34,463 nt of DNA. Origin: DATLZB01 sp035574175. GTDB lineage: Bacteria; Pseudomonadota; Alphaproteobacteria; Rhizobiales; Hyphomicrobiaceae. The notes below the pieces were generated by a model. That model was given only the letters and a program-made list of their open reading frames with translations. It was not told where the DNA came from and ran no database searches. Location of the stretch: contig DATLZB010000156.1 of the NCBI GenBank assembly GCA_035574175.1, forward strand, positions 1 through 34,463, read 5' to 3'. The translations under genes were made by a program, and so were the position numbers. Of this stretch, positions 31,037 to 34,463 are shown piece after piece. Positions within the stretch are counted from its first letter, which is position 1. The number at the start of each line of letters is the position of its first letter.

Positions 31037-31828
31037 TCATTGCCTTCGGCTACGGATCTGGTGAATGGGGTGGCCGCTCAGCGCACGAGCGCCCGGCACC
31101 AGGGCACCGATGATCGCCTGTACCCGTGAAACAACACCGAACTTCCGCTTGACGTTCTCGACGTGGAAATTCGCCGTTTTGGGCGAGATGTTGAGGATGC
31201 GACCGATCTGCCAGTCGGACTTGCCGGCGGCGGCCCAGCGCATCACCTCCCGTTCCCGCTCGGTCAGGCGAACCACCGCGTCCTGTCGGCGGCGCCGCAA
31301 CGCGGACAGGCGGTTGTGCAGATAGACGGAGGCCAGTGTCAGCGCCTGCCGTTCTCGCACATGCAGGTTCAACCCCTCACCCGCCAGGCTGACGAGGGCC
31401 ACGCTGCCGTAGGCAAAGATCGGCACAACAAACCCGTCGCGCAGGCCGAACTCGGCGGAATAGGACATGACCGCCCTTTCCTCCGCGGTGAGGGCGCGCT
31501 CGCGCCAGATGTCGGACCACTGGAAAGCCGTGCTGCGGCGTGACACCTCACGCAACACCGGATCGAAACGCGCCAAGCGCCGGCGCACGTACTCGGCCGT
31601 CCAGGCGGCAGGCCGGGTGTTCATGAGCACACAGTCGGGGGTAAGCTCGCCCGCCACCGGAAGCACGACACAAGCCACGCTGTCAAAGCCGGCGGATTGC
31701 GCGTAGCGTTGGAAGCGGGCACAGGCCGCCGCCTCGCCGTCGGCGGCGTCGAGGTCACAGACGAGTTCGAGCGTGGCCCGCTGCAATAGGCCGCTACCAG
31801 CGCGCCCGCGACCCCTACGCCGATGCAT
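31037..31828 (-). CDS. LuxR-family regulator with acyl-homoserine-lactone-binding domain (no luxI in window)
   Basis: 263 residues from the ATG at 31828. An N-terminal autoinducer-binding domain (~15-175) is joined to a C-terminal LuxR/GerE helix-turn-helix (~187-245, LTEREREVMRWAAAGKSDWQ, SPKTANFHVENVKRKFG). W76, Y80, D89, P90, W104 and G132 reproduce the exact spacing of the six invariant ligand-domain residues of TraR (W57, Y61, D70, P71, W85, G113), so signal binding of the AHL type is likely. No synthase gene is present within the window, which makes it a candidate LuxR solo. An 18-bp near-perfect palindrome lies 12 bases before its start. A different signal, for example an aroyl-HSL, is possible. 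Confidence 0.9.
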   Translation of the reverse strand: MHRRRGRGRAGSGLLQRATLELVCDLDAADGEAAACARFQRYAQSAGFDSVACVVLPVAGELTPDCVLMNTRPAAWTAEYVRRRLARFDPVLREVSRRSTAFQWSDIWRERALTAEERAVMSYSAEFGLRDGFVVPIFAYGSVALVSLAGEGLNLHVRERQALTLASVYLHNRLSALRRRRQDAVVRLTEREREVMRWAAAGKSDWQIGRILNISPKTANFHVENVKRKFGVVSRVQAIIGALVPGARALSGHPIHQIRSRRQ

Positions 31829-31839
31829 CCCGGCCCCGC

Positions 31840-31857
31840 ACTACAACCGGTGGTAGT
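31840..31857. promoter_or_regulatory. 18-bp palindrome upstream of the LuxR gene, lux-box-like
   Basis: ACTACAACCGGTGGTAGT pairs with itself at 8 of 9 positions. Its length and dyad form fit LuxR-family operators (18-20 bp). It lies 12 bases from the start codon, where binding would block or activate the gene, so autoregulation is a reasonable guess. It does not match a lux box I know base for base. Confidence 0.45.
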
Positions 31858-31965
31858 AGCCTAACGGATGCCCCGGAAGGGCGGAAGACCGCGAGCGTGT
31901 TGCTAGGCCGCTTTCGACCGCCGACGCCGGAGCTGACATGCCTTCACAAGATGACGGCTCAACGG

Positions 31966-31992
31966 TTCGGCCGAGCGACCATTCGGCCGAGC
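31966..31992. repeat. Two direct repeats of TTCGGCCGAGC
   Basis: Identical 11-base copies begin at 31966 and 31982, a 16-base period. Each contains the palindrome TCGGCCGA. They lie in the ~240-base gap between ycjF and the LuxR gene, about 140-165 bases before the LuxR start. They could be binding sites for a dimeric regulator. Confidence 0.45.
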
Positions 31993-32071
31993 CACGTCGG
32001 TTCGCCGCAAACGTCCCGGACGCCCCGCCGGCGACAAAGCGCCGCATGCTGAGAAATGCCGGCGGCGCTGC

Positions 32072-33106
32072 TCAGGCGTGCGGCGATGCCGAGGTGCGGT
32101 CGCTGCCAACGTGCCGCCGGCGGACGAGTTCGCCGAGGAAGTCGCGCAGCCGCACAGGAGCGGCCTCGATGAAGGGCAGCGGACGGCACACCTCGATGGC
32201 CACGGTGCCGATCCTGGCCGTCAACGCGCCATTGAACACGCCCTCCCCGAGGCGCCGGGAAAGGCGGCGGAGCAGGTCCTGGCCGAGAAACTGGCCGAAG
32301 AGATCGTCGGTGAGGGCAACCCCGCCGGTGGCAAGGAGGTGAGCGGTCACCATACGGGCGAGGCGGAGGGCGCCGATGAGACCCGGCCGGCCGCCGTAGA
32401 GCGCAGCGGTTGCACGCAGCATGCGGACGTTTTCGACGAGGACATAGGCGACGGCGATCAGCACCATGGGGGAGATTGCTGTGACGACGCTCACGCGGCG
32501 CGCGGAGGCGAGCACGATGCGACGCGCCTCCAGATCGAGCGGCGCGATCAGCTCGCGGTCGGCGAGCACCAGCAGATCGCCCGGATCGTGCACACCCGCT
32601 TCGTGCTCGCGAAATCTGGCCAAGGGCCAGGCAAGCTGCGGACGCGCGAGCAGGATACCCTTGAGGTCGCGGATCACGGCACGCTCGGCGGTGAGGCTGC
32701 GCTCGCGCAGGGCAGCCTCGGCGGCCCGTCGCAGGTGCACGAGGCGGGAGAGGCGCAGAAGACCGACCAACTCCCGGAGCAGGAGAACGAGGGCGGCAGT
32801 GCCGGCAAGCATGAGCAGGATGAACGCCGTCCAGCCCACCCAGTCACTGCGGGCGAGGGCGAGCGACACAAATTGTGCAAACGAGACCCCGGCGGCGATA
32901 AGCAGGAGTCCCGTCAGTGAGCCGACGAGCAGCGAGCCCCAGGCGAACCCTTTGGGAGGGGCGGCGGGCGGTGACGCGGCGGGTGCGGCTTCGGGGTCTG
33001 CCCCGACGTCGGGTGCGGCGAGGCCCCGGTCGCGGTCCATATCGTCGAGCGCCGGGTCGTCGGCGGCGAATACGCGCGGCTTGCGTTTGCGCTCGGCGCT
33101 GGTCAT
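32072..33106 (-). CDS. ycjF: YcjF-family (TIGR01620) membrane protein
   Basis: 344 residues. The ATG at 33106 overlaps the ycjX stop as ATGA, so the two are translationally coupled. A disordered acidic, proline-rich N-terminus (~1-55) precedes two membrane segments (WGSLLVGSLTGLLLIAAGV and WTAFILLMLAGTAALVLLL). A third hydrophobic hairpin lies near ISPMVLIAVAYVLVENVRML. The later part has LARMVTAHLLATGGVALTDD and LSRRLGEGVFNGALTARIG, typical of the family. YcjF and YcjX occur together in many proteobacteria and are stress-linked in some, but no molecular role is settled. Confidence 0.88.
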   Translation of the reverse strand: MTSAERKRKPRVFAADDPALDDMDRDRGLAAPDVGADPEAAPAASPPAAPPKGFAWGSLLVGSLTGLLLIAAGVSFAQFVSLALARSDWVGWTAFILLMLAGTAALVLLLRELVGLLRLSRLVHLRRAAEAALRERSLTAERAVIRDLKGILLARPQLAWPLARFREHEAGVHDPGDLLVLADRELIAPLDLEARRIVLASARRVSVVTAISPMVLIAVAYVLVENVRMLRATAALYGGRPGLIGALRLARMVTAHLLATGGVALTDDLFGQFLGQDLLRRLSRRLGEGVFNGALTARIGTVAIEVCRPLPFIEAAPVRLRDFLGELVRRRHVGSDRTSASPHA

Positions 33107-34463
33107 TGCAGGAGATCTCCGATCAGGAATTCCAGCGCACGGTCGAGGCGAACGTGGGGCCATGGCGCAGGTTCGATGGCGGCTGGGGAGGCGGTGAGCC
33201 GCGGCGGGCGGAAGCGGACGAAACGCACATCCTCTTGCCCAGCACGGGGCTCGCCAGCGCCAGCCAGGGCTGCGTGCGGATCCTCGGGCAGGTCGCCGGG
33301 GAAGATTGCGACCTCGGTGCGGCCGTCGAATACCGTATCGCCGATCCGCTCGCCGAGCTCAGGAATGCCGCGGATGCAAGCAAGCCGGTCGGCTCCATGC
33401 TGCGCCGCGGTCTCCTGCGTCGCGCGCAAGGCGGCAATCGCCATCACCTTGATCTCGGCCCCCGCGGCGAGGGCCCGCGTGGCGGCTTTTTCGATGAGGA
33501 GGCGCAAAATGGCTTCCAGCCGATCGTGGCTCGACTGCGGCAGGTGGTCGGCCTTGGTGGCGGCGAACAGCAGCCGGTCGATGCGTGGCCAGACGATGCC
33601 GGCAAGCCAGGCCCGAGGGCCCGGCCGGAAGGCGGCCAGAGCTTGGTCGAGCCCACGCGTCAGCTCGGCCAGGGCAGGGGCGCCAACGTTGAGGGCGGCA
33701 AGCGCATCCACGAGGACGATCTGACGGTCGAGGCGGCTGAAGTGGTCGCGGAAGAAGGGGCCAACGACGCGCGCTTTGTAGCTCTCGAAGCGCCGTTCCA
33801 TCATGGCCGCGAGGGTGCCTCGCCGCGGTGCGGAAGCGAGCGGCAGCGGAAAGAACGTCAAGAGCGGCGAGCCTTCAAGGTCGCCCGGCATCAGGAAGCG
33901 GCCGGGACCGACGGTGGAGAGTGCCGGATCGGCGCGGCGCGCCTGGCGCAGGTACTCCGTGTAGAGGCGGCTGCCGGCAAGGGCCTGCTGCTCGTCCTGC
34001 GGCGCGGCGGGATCGAGCGTGGCGATGAAAGCGAGCCAGGCGCTGGCGGCGGCGCTGCGGGCCGGATGGCGCGCAAGCGCGATCGCCTCGCGCGACCAGT
34101 CGGCATAGCTCTGGCGCAGCAAAGCGAGGTCGAGCAGCCACTCGCCCGGATAGTCGACGATATCAAGATGCAGCCGGCGCGGTCCCAACGCGCGCATGAG
34201 CGTGCTTGAGGGCCGGTAGAGGATGGTGAGACGGAGCTGGCTGATCTGGCGGGTGCTGGGGGGCCATTCCGGCTCGGACCGAGTCAGGGCGGCGAGGTGT
34301 CCCTCGTAGTCGAAGCGCGGCACCGCATCGTCCGGCTGGGGCTCGAGATAGGCCTGGTGAATGCGGCCCTCGGCGTAGGCGGCGAGAAAAGGAAGACGGC
34401 CGCCGGCGGTCAGGTTGCGCACGAGCGCGGTGATGAACACGGTCTTACCCGAGCGGGCAAGGC
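33103..34463 (-). CDS. ycjX: YcjX-family P-loop ATPase/GTPase (DUF463), partial at window end
   Basis: At least 453 residues are in the window and the 5' end lies beyond base 34463. The first codons visible read LARSGKTVFITALV, the Walker A loop, so only a short N-terminus is missing. Other family marks: LDIVDYPGEWLLDL (Walker B with DYPGE), LFAATKADHLPQ (NKxD-like TKAD, base recognition) and RFESYKARVVGPFFRDHFSRLDRQIVLVDAL. The pattern fits the YcjX NTPase; homologues bind GTP or ATP. It lies immediately before ycjF with a four-base overlap. The truncation is the window edge, not a broken gene. Confidence 0.92.
   Translation of the reverse strand, partial: LARSGKTVFITALVRNLTAGGRLPFLAAYAEGRIHQAYLEPQPDDAVPRFDYEGHLAALTRSEPEWPPSTRQISQLRLTILYRPSSTLMRALGPRRLHLDIVDYPGEWLLDLALLRQSYADWSREAIALARHPARSAAASAWLAFIATLDPAAPQDEQQALAGSRLYTEYLRQARRADPALSTVGPGRFLMPGDLEGSPLLTFFPLPLASAPRRGTLAAMMERRFESYKARVVGPFFRDHFSRLDRQIVLVDALAALNVGAPALAELTRGLDQALAAFRPGPRAWLAGIVWPRIDRLLFAATKADHLPQSSHDRLEAILRLLIEKAATRALAAGAEIKVMAIAALRATQETAAQHGADRLACIRGIPELGERIGDTVFDGRTEVAIFPGDLPEDPHAALAGAGEPRAGQEDVRFVRFRPPRLTASPAAIEPAPWPHVRLDRALEFLIGDLLQ

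Noticed and set aside
31841..32047. 68-codon minus-strand open frame between ycjF and the LuxR gene
   Set aside because: It has no ribosome site, no motif, and contains the direct repeats and the dyad. It is better read as regulatory DNA.
1..34463. CRISPR arrays, tRNA or rRNA genes, insertion sequences, prophage or toxin-antitoxin pairs
   Set aside because: Looked for on both strands by eye. There are no repeat-spacer pattern, no tRNA T-loop or acceptor pairing, no transposase or integrase motifs and no typical small toxin pairs.

Overview
The window is GC-rich, densely coded DNA with 31 likely protein genes (the last one partial). It looks like an alphaproteobacterium of the Hyphomicrobiales (Rhizobiales). 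The lineage is inferred from protein families: an EipA/DUF1134 envelope protein, a GPR/RgsE-type coiled-coil polar-growth protein, and a monoheme SoxA with SoxX and SoxB. I see no rRNA, tRNA, insertion sequence, phage gene or CRISPR array. Bases 1-19 are a pure G run, which suggests the start of a draft contig with a sequencing artefact. The other end cuts through ycjX.

Layout. 0-5.9 kb: envelope genes on the minus strand (EipA-like, polysaccharide deacetylase), a plus-strand pair of paralogous TctC/Bug solute-binding proteins, a DUF72 protein and a small GNAT protein. 5.9-9.3 kb: VOC protein, Nudix hydrolase, kdsA (metal-dependent class by exact ligand spacing), a small membrane protein and an SDR oxidoreductase. 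9.5-15.6 kb: a compact plus-strand run of a CPA2 cation/proton antiporter, a PfkB sugar kinase, transketolase and phosphoglycerate kinase. 15.7-20.7 kb: a thiosulfate-oxidation block soxA-soxX-soxB, then ccdA (a possible SoxV) and thiD. SoxAX and SoxB are periplasmic. CcdA can pass reducing power across the membrane for cytochrome c assembly or Sox thiol chemistry. The carrier SoxYZ and SoxCD are not in the window.

20.8-25.0 kb: a conserved secreted protein of unknown function, a FadL-type outer-membrane channel behind a leader with a perfect DnaA-box match and strong hairpins, and a PLP serine/threonine dehydratase that meets a dipeptide epimerase tail to tail. The epimerase lies 25 bases downstream of the GPR-like gene (25.0-27.7 kb), so a polar-growth scaffold and a probable murein-peptide enzyme may share a transcript. 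28.0-30.0 kb: an HPt protein, an adrenodoxin-type [2Fe-2S] ferredoxin and a ferredoxin-NADP reductase of the thioredoxin-reductase-like type. 30.0-34.5 kb, minus strand: a small membrane protein, a lipoprotein, an acyl-homoserine-lactone-type LuxR regulator with no luxI in view, and the overlapping pair ycjX-ycjF.

Most of the content is core metabolism and envelope biology. I do not see a clear new multi-gene defence or mobile system. The most interesting signals are small: an exact 28-residue tandem duplication inside the second solute-binding protein; a 19-codon mini-ORF linking soxX to soxB by stop/start overlaps; an 18-bp near-perfect palindrome just upstream of the LuxR gene; a short hairpin motif shared by the leaders of the eipA-like and GPR-like genes; an EipA with a long extra N-terminal region; and a GPR homologue much shorter than the described ones.
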